Shown: positions 9,736-21,600 of the stretch, in pieces
Numbering within the stretch: the stretch's first letter is position 1
Layout of the letters: every line of letters begins with the position of its first letter
Source of the DNA: Halichondria panicea
Lineage: Eukaryota > Porifera > Demospongiae > Suberitida > Halichondriidae
Direction: 5' to 3'
Assembly: GCF_963675165.1 (NCBI RefSeq)
Contig: NC_087382.1
Location: 1,674,001-1,738,000 of the forward strand
Length of the DNA stretch: 64,000 bases
The notes under the pieces: model-generated
The model's database searches: none
Told to the model about the DNA's origin: nothing
Seen by the model: only the letters and a program-made list of their open reading frames with translations
Program-made: the position numbers and the translations under genes

Positions 9736-12019
9736 ATGGACATATTCAGGGCTGCCATTGCTGGTGACTTGAGAGCTTTAAAAGATGCCATCAAGAGAGG
9801 AGAGGATGTCAACAGTGTGGATGAGGTAAGCTAGTTTGTGGGTATGTAGAGCTGAAGCTGTGAAAGTCTGTTTTTGCTACTGTCATGCTAATTAATAATA
9901 ATATACGAATGTACGATATCCCTTGATTCCATGCTTTAGTCTTGTCCCCAAATATTGTCTGTCTATCTCAAATGAGAGGTAAGGTTGTCGGTCACCATAC
10001 AGCTGTATTTCAGGCTATAGTAATGAGGGAGCAAACCACTTCAGAACCATACTGTGGTGATAGATAGTTGATGCATGTGCTCTGTCACCAAAATAACTGT
10101 GGACATGGAAAATTGAATTTGATTCGACTATTATTTTCAGTCTTGTGTAGATTTTAATCTGCCGTCGCTCAACTACGAGCTAGCTTGCTGAAAAGTTAGA
10201 GTTAGTGTTACGTACTTTGGTGTGTGGGTGGATGATGTCAGATGCATCCACTCTCTATTATGCCAATCCCCCTTACCGTCTATCACACAGATGTGTTTTC
10301 AAAAGTTACATATACTCTCACTCTTGTAGGATGACTGGACTCCACTCCAGAGGGCAGCCAGTGAAGGTCACACTGACTGTGTTAAAGAGCTGCTCTCCTC
10401 AGGAGCCGTGGTGGACCTGGTTGATGAGGTGAGTATCTGATACTAAACTGATGTGTCTATAGTACGGTGGCCCTGAGGTACACACATAGTAGGCTCGAGG
10501 CTATGGCAATTCTCTACGTCAATTCAACTGAGGTCAGCTCCATTGAACTGAGGCTATGGCAATTCACTAAACTGATGTGTCTATAATTATATAGGCAGCA
10601 TGTTCGTGACCATCACATCATTAGTTACAATTATTTCTTCAAATTTACGCCCCCCTAGCCAGAGCGGGAAATGTATTGCAGAGGTATTTTCTATCTCAAT
10701 AATACACTCCCCTAACTCCATCTCAATCTGCACAAGGTCAAAGGTCATTGATTCATGTCTGCATTCTAATTAACGCAACGTACTTACTTTTGTTGAAATG
10801 ACCATTGATGCAGGTGGGTTGGTCCTACTATACTATCCTGTAGTGATTGTGCATCGATGGCCATTTCAGCAAAAGGAATACGTTGCGTTAATTCGAATGC
10901 AGACAAGATTATTTTATCTATGGTCTATCATACAGATGTGTTGTCAAAATGTACTGTATGCTCTCACTCTTGTAGCGTGGGAGTACTCCACTTTATTGGG
11001 CAGCCAGTGGAGGTCACACTGACTGTGTTAAAAAGCTGCTCTCCTCAGGAGCCGTGGTGGACCTGGCTAACAAGGTGAGTATCTGATACTAAACTGATGT
11101 GTCTATAGTACGGTGGCCCTGAGGTACACACATAGTAGGCTCGAGGCTACGGCAATTCTCTACGTCAATTCAACTGAGGTCAGCTCCATTGAACTGAGGC
11201 TATGGCAATTCACTAAACTGATGTGTCTATAATTATATAGGCAGCATGTTCGTGACCATCACATCATTAGGAATTATTTACAATTATTTCTTCAAATTTA
11301 CGCCCCCCTAGCCAGAGCAGGAAATGTATTGCAGAGGTATTTTCTATCTCAATAATACACTCCCCTAACTCCATCTCAATCTGTACAAGGTCAAAGGTCA
11401 TTGATTCATGTCTGCATTCTAATTAACGCAACGTACTTACTTTTGTTGAAGTGACCATTGATGCAGGTGGGTTGGTCCTACTATACTATCCTGTAGTGAT
11501 TGTGCATCGATGGCCATTTCAGCAAAAGGAATACGTTGCGTTAATTCGAATGCAGACAAGATTATTTTATCTATGGTCTATCACACAGATGTGTTGTCAA
11601 AATGTACTGTATGCTCTCACTCTTGTAGGATGGGTACACTCCACTCTATTGGGCAGCCAGTGAAGGTCACACTGACTGTGTTAAAAAGCTGCTCTCCTCA
11701 GGAGCCGTGGTGGACCTGGCTGACAAAATTCTTTGACCTTGTGCATTTACAATCTGACCAGCAGATTTACTTCTCTTGGAAGGTCACATTTCATTGCTAC
11801 CATTTGCTCGCTGTACAAATAATTAAATAGTGCATACATTATTATATGTACATCGAATAAACATTCTTTTTTACGAGTATTTTGCTATTTTGACAATTTA
11901 AGATCATAAGCTCATACTTTTAAATACTGTCCATTAACTGTATGGAGTGCAAACTACAGTTCCAATATTACACACACCCAAACAAGCATGAATACCATTA
12001 CATGTGCCCCCCCCCCCCC

Positions 12020-12076
<57 letters not shown>

Positions 12077-15000
12077 AGTCACGTTCGCAGTCTGTTCCAG
12101 TCCTACCCAAGAACTGGACTGTCGTTACTGACACAGAAACGTGAGTGAATATTGCACAGTTGAGTCACTAGCTTTATGAATGTGAGTCAACTTTAGGAAG
12201 AAGCCAGTCTACCAGAACAAGGCAGCAGGGGAAACTCTGTCCACACCACCTGGATGTAAGTGTGTGCTTGTGCTGTATCCAGTACATGGTTCTGTGTTTT
12301 ACCTCCTGTGTAGATCCCCTGCACCAAACCTCCGCACACCCTGATGTCACTTTTTACGACGAGCCTCAAGAGAAGGAGTTCACCTCCAGTGGTGGCCATG
12401 CCGACTTTGATAATGGTGTTCAAGTGACTGTTCCAGCTAATGCTGTCCCAGCAGGGACCTCTGTGGGCATTAAAGTCCAACCCAGCCTTGCCTCCAAAGA
12501 GGTATTTGTGATGCCTGAGGGCATTCAGTCTGCCAGTCCGTCCTACTTGATCTCTGGTGAAGGTCTAAACGGAGAGGTGACCCTGAGCATGGAGCATCAT
12601 GTACGAGTGTCCACCCAACAAGAAGCTGATGACCTCCTCTTTCTCCAAGCTGACTCGTCTCCCAAGAGATCTGGTTCTCATAGTGTCTATGAGTACCAGG
12701 AAATACCAGAGGGGAGGTCAAAGTTCACTCCTGGAGGGAACACTGGGAGACTGACGCTGGGCACACGGCTGAAGAACTTCTTCAAAATTGGACGGAAAAA
12801 TAGAGGTTAATACTTAGAAAAATAAATGACTTCCAATTGACCGATTATAATTATTATATGTACAGGCAACACAGACAGTAACCTCTACACTGTCAGAGTC
12901 TACCGGTCTCCTCCACAAACAACTGAGGACAGGATAGCCATCATTGTAGCCAGTCTCTGTGGGAGCTTATACGCTAAGGTAAGATGGCTCAATTGAAGTG
13001 TGCTCATTTTATGTATCTACAGTTTCTGGAGACGCTTGATACAGTGTTGATCCCACGAGACTATCCTGAAGTGTCTTCAAAGTCAATTGACAGGACAAGT
13101 CAAGGACCACTGACGTTTGTTGATATGTGTGCCACTCTCAACATTCCCCCAGTGCAGGGATGGTCTGTGGAACCAGACAAAGAATTGGTAAAATGTGAAG
13201 TTGGACATAGTATTACTCTTAAAATCACATTCTCTTCATTTTCAGATCTTGCGTAGTGGAGTGGATCAGCCTGAGGTAGAGAAGTTCAGACCTGAGGATC
13301 TCCACGACTACCCTCCCAGGATAATCTGCAGGTTCTTCCCTGAGGAGAATGCTCCCAAGAGAACCACCTTTACAATATCCTTGTCTGGACTACTGCCACT
13401 GGTCGAATTTTACGTATCATTGACAGCACCCACCCCCAAAGTTGCTGTGGATACTACTAAACTACAGGTATTCACATTTGTACAGTGTAGCCTCTTGAAA
13501 TGGTGTAGTGGGTACCTTTGACAAACTAAATTTTACTCCTAGATAGATTTGTCCTCTTTGTAGATTCTACTTGCACAGTTGTGTATAAGTTAATTAATGC
13601 ACACACAGTGTTTGTTTACAATGTACATTGTAGTTAAGTCTCATTCCAATTTGTTTAGGAGGCCACTGATGAGTTGAGAAGGTCTGCCCTGGCTGTGAGT
13701 GACACACAACTTGGCTCTACTGTGAAGAGTGTAGTGTCTCTGATGGAGAGAATGACTGCTGCTCTGAGGTACCACTCAATTGTCTAGTGGAAGTCTGATT
13801 ATCCTTTTTTTCTTCTGAAGGTCATCTTCTCTGAGTGAGCTGACAGGCCACACTGACTCCATACGGACAGAGATAGCGTCTGTCCTTGTAGTGACCAGGA
13901 GGGTTGTCCAGGAGTGCACAGTACAGAGCATCAGTGAGAACATGAGAGCCAGTCTCTCTAAGATGGAGACTTTATCTCACCAGCTTTGTCAAGTGACGAA
14001 GGTCAAACTCAGATACTGTCTAGGTGAGAACGTGTGTTTATGATATCAAGTGTTAGCTCTCATTCTCAATGGTACAGACCAGTCAGAGGAGACAGCTGCT
14101 CTTGTTGACCTGGTGGATAATGGAGCTAATCTGTTGAGAGTTGTAGACTGTCTACTCAGGGACATCCGCACACTCAGTGGAGTCAGTGGTGAGTTTACAT
14201 TGTCAGAGTCTGTGTATCGGTATCTACCTACCGTATAGCGGGTATATTTCTAAGGTATAAATTTTCGCGGAAATGCCTTTAGAAATTAAGGTTTTCACGG
14301 ATTTGATTTTCGTGAAATAGCAGCCTATTTGCAGCATGCATGCATACGATATTAAATTCTTGGTACATGCTTAATCCATGACAACCACGAACATGTATAC
14401 CCTCTATACGGTATTATGTTTTGATTTTAGATCAATGATACTCTGCTGCTCAACAGCAACCCCCCTCCCTCCGTTTCTTTCAGCTTCCATAACATGGCAG
14501 TTACAGTAGGATACCATGTTTGAATTTTCCAAGAGGGGCAAACCAAATCCAACAGGAGGGTGGCAAAAGCCTCCCTAATTTCCCCTTGAGATTAATATCC
14601 ACGTACAGTTTTTTGTCGAAATGTGCTGTTTTTTTTCTCCTCCCAAAACTTATAGCCAATGACTGTAGAGCTACAAAATGCATCTTTTAGTAGTTAAGTT
14701 ATGACCTCCTGAAAGAAGCTAGCGTAATAGCTAGGTGCCATATTCCTTTCCACTTCCACTGTATTGTACATACTACATGTACTGTACTTAGTGCTCCAGT
14801 GTGTGGGCGTATCATGCTCTAACCATTTCCTCTTTCACACAGATGTATTGTCATTGTATTGAACTGCATGCAATCCATGTACACCATTTCCCTTGCTGAC
14901 CCTCACCCTATCCACACTACAGGCCTGGCAGAGAGGATAGACATTGAACACCCTCTACTCAACAACAAGATTGACAGAAAAGAGTTTGCATATTTGGCCG

Positions 15001-15251
15001 CTTACTTCGACGACGTGATATTGTATTCTCAGGCATTGGAACTCACTCCTCCTGAGCAAGCTGATGTGAGGCGGTTTCTAGTTTTGTATGACACACGAAC
15101 GGCCATGATGGAGTGTTTGTCCCTGTGGCAAAAAAGAAAGCCTGCTACTACAACATACATCGCTCTTATTAAAGTACTCCAAAAGACAAGAAGAGATGAC
15201 ATCGCAAGTAAAGTGTATAATCATTGCCTAGAGAATAGTGAACTTACATAG
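9736..15251 (+). CDS. Ankyrin-ZU5-death domain protein, copy A
   Basis: Multi-exon gene. Exons: 9736-9825, 10330-10428, 10976-11074, [11629-11727 lacks a donor], 12091-12140, 12197-12255, 12314-12805, 12866-12978, 13023-13187, 13246-13467, 13659-13768, 13821-14023, 14078-14188, 14923-15251. Phases agree throughout; skipping the defective exon gives 713 aa. Exon 1 starts MDIFRAAIAGDLRALKDAIK, an ankyrin repeat; each following ankyrin exon is one 33-residue repeat. Residues about 150-250 are a ZU5 domain (FTSSGG, GVQVTVPANAVPAG). A roughly 350-residue, partly helical linker follows. The last 109 residues resemble a death domain (ending with RRDDIASKVYNHC). ANK-ZU5-death order resembles ankyrins and, in its second half, UNC5/PIDD. 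This suggests a cytosolic adaptor in cell-death or immune signalling. Because ankyrin exon 4 is defective, the gene may be functional only by exon skipping, or decaying. Confidence 0.8.
11629..11727 (+). pseudogene. Ankyrin exon 4 of copy A without splice donor
   Basis: The exon has a good acceptor and encodes a complete ankyrin repeat. After the final GACAA the sequence switches to ATTCTTTGACC instead of GTGAGT, and the frame meets a stop within three codons. The following bases match intronic sequence found elsewhere (near 16060 and 32980). This marks a deletion or recombination junction that removed the donor and the repeats corresponding to exons 5-6 of copy B. Confidence 0.75.
12009..12074. 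repeat. C-run and (CA)n microsatellite
   Basis: A poly-C tract is followed by about 26 CA units in the intron before the ZU5-side exons. The equivalent tract in copy B is at 24310-24358 and differs in length. Confidence 0.9.
14229..14413. mobile_element. TACCGTATAGCGGG-family MITE, copy A intron
   Basis: TACCGTATAGCGGGTATATT and the matching inverted end (ATACCCTCTATACGGTA) flank AAATTTTCGCGG-type palindromic sequence. The same element sits at the same intron position in copy B (26514-26702), so it predates the gene duplication. Confidence 0.8.
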
Positions 15252-15446
15252 CACATGTGTAGCGTATTATTTGTTTTGTGATCGTCCGTGGTGCTGGTTA
15301 GTAGAGTTTGAATGCACGTAATATTTTGTGGTTTTTTGGCGTTGTATTTTTTGGATACTATAATGTGACTATGAATGGTGAGTCACTGGTGGGAGTGTAC
15401 TGTCAGGATTGTAAATTATTATTATGCCTTGATTATTTCTGTAACA

Positions 15447-15626
15447 TTGTGTAACTAGCAATAATAGAATTGGCGATCTTTACCAAATCACCAAACCAGC
15501 GAAGGAGAGACCCTGCATGCTGGTGCAACTTACAGAGCTCTTGTGAAACTACTCCTAAGAATGAGGAAATATGACATTGCTAGTAAAGTATTGAAACATT
15601 GCCAAGAGAATGGTAAACTTACATAG
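15447..15626 (+). pseudogene. Spare death-domain C-terminal end, copy A unit
   Basis: The sequence encodes ATYRALVKLLLRMRKYDIAS and then KVLKHCQENGKLT with a TAG stop, clearly paralogous to the C-terminus of the death-domain exon. It lacks the first part of the domain and an obvious upstream exon. Copies at 27770-27930 and 32465-32640 carry extra bases before the last codons that throw them out of frame. It is probably a relic of an earlier tandem duplication, though use as an alternative terminal exon is possible. Confidence 0.55.
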
Positions 15627-15889
15627 TACATGTGTAGCGTAACATAATCTGTTTTGTGATGGATCCATGCTTGTGAGTAGAATTTGCCAGAATGATCCTA
15701 ATTTATACTAGGGATGCATTTGTGAGTCAGAAGTATGTGATCCTCTACCTGCCTACATTGTACGAGAGCTTAGCTTACAAGCCCCCTCATAACAATGACC
15801 TCAAGGACTGATAATGCATTTATCATACACATGAATTGTGTCACATGACTATGTGCTACTGTTTCAATGTTACAGTGTTGTACAGTGTG

Positions 15890-18418
15890 TGAGGTGTGTG
15901 CCAAGTTCACCTCCATGCCATTGTCACTGAGGTGACGAGTACTGTCTCAATACTAGCCCTTTAAAATGTACACATTTACAATCTGGTCACTTTAATTACA
16001 AGTGGTTGTTAACGTGAGCTAGTTTTGTAGTAGCTAATAGCAGTCTGTTGGAAGGTCACATTTCATTTCTACCATTTGCTCACTGTACATGCAGGCGTAT
16101 AAGTCGGTTGTCATTTGAATATTCCTTCTCTTAATTAGAGTGTGTGAGGAGGAGGTCAAGGCGAGGATGGGATTGGTGGAGTGTGTCAACCACAACCTAG
16201 TGGAGCCCTACCATCATCTACGAGAAACACGGTGACTATGTACTCTGAACCTTCATACCTTGGTTACTACACAGCTAACAAGTGTTTAAATCTAGTGCCT
16301 GGATAGTCTGTATCAGCAGTTGTATTATATAAAGTGAAACCTCCGAAAATGTGTGCAGCATTTATTTGTGACGTTTGTTCTCTGTATTGAGCCTGAGGTG
16401 GTCCTTTATTCAGTGGTACCTATAATGTAGGAAAGTGATTTTGTAGACTGAAGCAGTGTCCTTTGTAGCTACACAGAGAGATGTTTAATTGAGTGTCCTT
16501 TATTCAGAGGGTCCTTTATCAGAGGTTCCACTGGTGTTCATATTGATGTTGGTACTGTGTTTCCTGTGTAGGTGAGTATGTTGCACAGATGAAGTTCACT
16601 CTGCTGCTAATGCCCAATGGACCACAAAGGTGAACATCTGAAACTCTCCTGCCTGTACAATTCATGTTGTGTAGTGCAGGCTGTGTGTATCACAGTGTTC
16701 TGTAGTGCATGAAGTTTGAGGTGTACGTACGTATGACATCATTGCCATTGTTTGTCTGGTGTGTTCATGCACTGTATTGGTTTGATTGTGTGTACACTAC
16801 AACATTCAGTGATTGTCATTCCCCACAGACTCACCAGTGGCTCCTTTGACCCTGCATGAGCTAGTGTCTTCACAGCTGAAACTGGAAGACCCTCAACTTT
16901 AGGTAACTAGCTGTGAGCTGGCTAAGGCTATGGCTATCTATAGTCACTTTCAATTTGTTTTATATTGTCAAAGCTTTTCCTCGCAATGAGCGATTCTTCA
17001 GGACAAAAAAAAACTCAGTACTTTAGGTAACTAGCTGTGAGCTGGCTAAGGCTATGGCTATCTATAGTCACTTTCAATTTGTTTTATATTGTCAAAGCTT
17101 TTCCTCGCAATGAGCGATTCTTCAGGACAAAAAATTTTGTCCTGAAGATGTAGGTGAAAAAAACAAATTGAAAGTGACTATAGATAGCCATAGCCTTAGC
17201 CAGCTCACAGCTAGTTACCTAAAGTACTTTGACCCTGCGTGAGCTAGTGTCTTCACAGCTGAAACTGGAAGACCCTCAACTGAATGTGAGTACATACAAA
17301 TTAGCTCTAATAATTAGGACAGTCAGTTATTTCATGGGAAATTCCTTTAAACCTGTTCCAAGGTCTGTTTCAAAGCTTTCAGAAAATCATAAAAATTGGG
17401 AAATTAGATCAATGATACTAGTTACGGCCATTGAAACCCCCCCCTCTCCGTTTAATTGCTCCTTGGAGGGTGAGCCGGACCATGTTTGATGACTGGTTAG
17501 GCAGCCCCTTTAATGCAACCCGCTAGTTAAATAATAATCAGATGTTTCTATTGCTCCCCTAATTAAGTACTTGGGGGTAAAGACGTGGCCTAACCACCAG
17601 TCATAGCTTCAGCTCAGTCATGTCCTAACCACATGCAGAGAAGCTTTTAGAAAATCATTGACAACGATGCTTATTTATGGAAAGAGCACTTATCTACTCT
17701 TGGTTACGGCAATTAAACTGCACAACCCTCCCCCATCCGTTAATTAATGGTTCGGGGACTCTTTTAGCTGCCATGCATAACTTGAATTCCCTGTATTTAA
17801 TGTTTAGAAAGTATGAAGGTCTCTTTAAAAAATCATAAAATTGTACATGTAAAATTGGATCAGTTACGGCCATTGACAGTTGTTCAACCCTGTATAGAAA
17901 ATAGCTAATGCTTGCTCTTCATATCTGTTGTTCCATATTCCGTTCCATTCCGCATTCCTCCTTTTACAACATGCCTTTCCACTTCCTCCTATTGTGTACT
18001 ACCAGCCATATACAGTGTATTGTACATGTACTGAGTCTATTTGTTCACATTACATGTACTTAGGTCTCCAGTGTGTGGGCGTATCATGCTCTAACCATTT
18101 CCTCTCTCCTGCAGGTAACGCTGGCTACAGTGTGCTGGTGAGCTGCAGTGAGAAGATAGTCCAGTCACTCTCTGAGGACTGGGCCCAAAGGCCTTGGCCC
18201 TCCACCTCCTGTCAGTTGGGCTCATCACTGTGTCCATTCTTGAGAAAACCAACGAGTATGTGAATGAGACCAAGAGAGAGAAGGCCACCAGACTGTACAC
18301 TGCCCTGCTGGGTGTGGTCAAACACCACCCCTACAAGTACCACGAGTTTGTCTCCACTCTCAGACTCAACCCACTACACTCTGACTTGGTCACACAATTA
18401 GATAGCAAGTACACGTAG
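15890..18418 (+). pseudogene. Decayed gene end with CARD-like exon, copy A
   Basis: Exon-like pieces occur at about 16143-16211 (VCEEEVKARMGLVECVNHN), 16573-16630 (EYVAQMKFTLLLMPNGPQ), 16844-16895 (LTLHELVSSQLKLEDPQ) and 18115-18418. The last encodes SVLVSCSEKIVQSLSED, then, after a 5-bp insertion (TGGGC) absent from copy B, a helical segment (LHLLSVGLITVSILEKTN; KREKATRLYTALLGVV; YHEFVSTLRLNPLHSDLV). This segment looks like a CARD/death-fold. The insertion breaks the frame, and no consistent phase joins all the pieces, so the unit is probably non-functional. It may be the 3' end of a paralogue whose 5' part was lost. Confidence 0.5.
16899..17223. mobile_element. Palindromic insertion with internal direct repeat
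   Basis: CTTTAGGTAACTAGCTGTGA and about 130 following bases are repeated directly, then about 65 bp appear in reverse complement, ending CTAGTTACCTAAAG. The insert is flanked by two copies of a roughly 53-bp exon piece (TTTGACCCTGC to CCCTCAACT). The paralogous site in copy B (33798-33855) is empty and has the exon piece once. Confidence 0.8.
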
Positions 18419-18632
18419 TTTGTCTACACGTACGTACATATACATAATTATGATTGTGCGTACCATCATTCTTTTTGTACTTGAGATTGACCTTGAATTT
18501 ATACATGTACTCACTTAATTGTTGCATGTTTGAGCTGAAGCTGTGAAAGTGTAATTATTATTGCATATTGATCAAGCATGAATGTCAGTAAGGAGGGGTC
18601 CAAACAAAGGGGTGTGGCTACTATCCAAGAAA

Positions 18633-21600
18633 ATGGACATATGCAAGGCTGCCTGGGCTGGTGACTTGAGTGCTTTAAAAGATGCCATCAGGAGGGGAGA
18701 GGATGTCAACAGTGTGGACAAGGTAAGCTGGTTTGTGGGTATGTAGAGCTGAAGCTGTGAAAGTCTGTTTTTGCTACTGTCATGCTAATTAATAATAATA
18801 TACGAATGTACGATATCCCTTGATTCCATGCTTTAGTCTTGTCCCCAAATATTGTCTGTCTATCTCAAATGAGAGGTAAGGTTGTCGGTCACCATACAGC
18901 TGTATTTCAGGCTATAGTAATGAGGGAGCAAACCACTTCAGAACCATACTGTGGTGATAGATAGTTGATGCATGTGCTCTGTCACCAGAATAACTGTGGA
19001 CATGGAAAATTGAATTTGATTCGACTATTATTTTCAGTCTTGTGTAGATTTTAATCTGCTGTCGCTCAACTACGAGCTAGCTTGCTGAAAGGTTAGAGTT
19101 AGTGTTATGTACTTTCGTGTGTGGGTGGAGATGTCAGATGCAACCACTCTCTATTATGCCAATCCCCCTTACCGTCTATCACACAGATGTGTTTTCAAAA
19201 GTTACATATACTCTCACTCTTGTAGGCGGACTGGACTCCACTCCAGAGGGCAGCCTATGAAGGTTACACTGACTGTGTTAGGGAGCTGCTCTCCTCAGGA
19301 GCCGTGGTGGACCTGGCTAGCAATGTGAGTATCTGATACTAAACTGATGTGTCTATAGTACGGTGGCCCTGAGGTACACACATAGTAGGCTCGAGGCTAC
19401 GGCAATTCTCTACGTCAATTCAACTGAGGCCAGCTCCATTGAACTGAGGCTATGGCAATTCACTAAACTGATGTGTCTATAATTATATAGGCAGCATGTT
19501 CGTGACCATCACATCATTAGGAATTATTTACAATTATTTCTTCAAATTTACGCCCCCCTAGCCAGAGCAGGAAATGTATTGCAGAGGTATTTTCTATCTC
19601 AATAATACACTCCCCTAACTCCATCTCAATCTGTACAAGGTCAAAGGTCAATGAATTATGTCTGCATTCTAATTAACACAACGTATTACTTTTGTTGAAG
19701 TGACCATTGATGCAGGTGGGTTGGTCCTACTATACTAGTGATTAGACACTCTTCAAGAGTAGCTCTAGGACCAAATCCAACCAACCTGCACTGTGCATCG
19801 ATGGCCATTTCAGCAAAAGGAATACCGTATAGCGCGAAATTTTCGAGGGGCTTAATTTTCGCGGATTTCGTGGGTTAGAATTCTACACGAAAATTAAGTC
19901 CACAAAAAGTGTTCTTTAATTAGAATTACCTGCTATCATGCAAAGATTTAAAGGCGTGGCTTCCGGTAAGCAGCTATTCCGCGAACATTGTGCAACGAAA
20001 TGGTTTTTAGAGGCCAATCCACGAAATATAAGTGCCTCGAAAATTTCGCGCTATACGGTACATTGCATTAATTAGAATGCAGACAAGATTCTTTGACCTT
20101 GTGCAAACTGGCCTGAACATGCATGTTCTTTGTTCCTTTACTTTATTTATCCTCTCACTCTTGTAGGTTGGGTGGACTCCACTCCAGAGGGCAGCCTATG
20201 AAGGTCACACTGACTGTGTTAAAGAGCTGCTCTCCTCAGGAGCCGTGGTGGACCTGGCTGATAAGGTGAGTATCTGATACTAAACTGATGTGTCTATAGG
20301 CAACATGTTCTTGACCATCACATCATTACATGTACCGTACTCACCCGAAAATACGCCCCCTTTGAATTTACGCCCCCCTAGCCAGAGCAGGAAATATATT
20401 GCAGAGGTATTTTCTATCTCAATAATACGCCCCCTAACCCCATCTAATTATGGCAGGTTCAATAATAGCTCCTGTTAGATCTAAACATAGTTTTATCAGA
20501 GGAGGTTGTCCACGTGTCATCATTCATGTGACGTCTCTGCTCACGTTACCATAGATACTGAACAGCTGTAAAGAAAGTTATGACTACTCTTGCTTTGCTG
20601 AGCTTATAACACCTGACTAGCTGTGCCTGTTGTCTGGTTGGACCAGGATTAGCTAGACTATAGGGTAGAGTGTAGTTCAGCGGTGCTGTATGTAGCTTGC
20701 ACTGTACTGGCTGGCAAGAATCTAGTAAACACTGTATGCACTGATAACTCGTCAGAATAGAGGGGATCGCTGGGGATCAGGTCGGTTAATGAAAGCTCAA
20801 AGTAGCCAGAGTTGTGTATATTTTGCCTTCAGTCTCCAATGACCGTGCAATACCAGCTAGAAGTTTACATAGAAAATCATTGTCAATAAGCTGTGCCAGC
20901 TCAGCAAAAAGTGGTGCACGTGATCGTGTCCAACCTCCTCTGTAGTTTTATATAGTAGCTGGACGAGCAAGAGTTAGCTAGCTACAGATCTACCAACAGT
21001 TAGTGTTCCTACGGTGGCCGAGAAGAGTCACCTGCCTCCGCCTACCACCACAATTAACCGCGCGCTCTTAAAACTAATGTCAATCTGCACAAGATCAAAG
21101 GTCAATGAATTATGTCTGCATTCTAATTAACGCAACGTACTTACTTTTGTTGAAGTGACCATTGATGCAGGTGGGTTGGTCCTACTATACTATCCTATAG
21201 TGCTCTTCAAGAGTAGCTCTTGGACCAAATCCAACCAACCTGCACTGTGCATCGATGGCCATTTCAGCAAAAGGAATACATTGCATTAATTAGAATGCAG
21301 ACAAGATTCTTTGACCTTGTGCAAACTGGCCTGAACATGTTCTTTGTTCCTTTACTTTATTTATCCTCTCACTCTTGTAGGATGGGCGGACTCCACTCTG
21401 GTGGGCAGCCAGGGGAGGGCACACTGACTGTATTAGAGAGCTGCTCTCCTCAGGAGCCGTGGTGGACCTGGCTGACAAGGTGAGTATCTGATACTAAACT
21501 GATGTGTCTATAGTACGGTGGCCCTGAGGTACACACATAGTAGGCTCAAGGCTACGGCAATTCTCTACGTCAATTCAACTGAGGTCAGCTCCATTGAACT

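Noticed and set aside
10205..11830. Several 70-110-codon frames across the ankyrin introns
   Set aside because: They are wrong-frame read-throughs of single 99-bp ankyrin exons; the exon model with GT-AG sites explains the sequence better.
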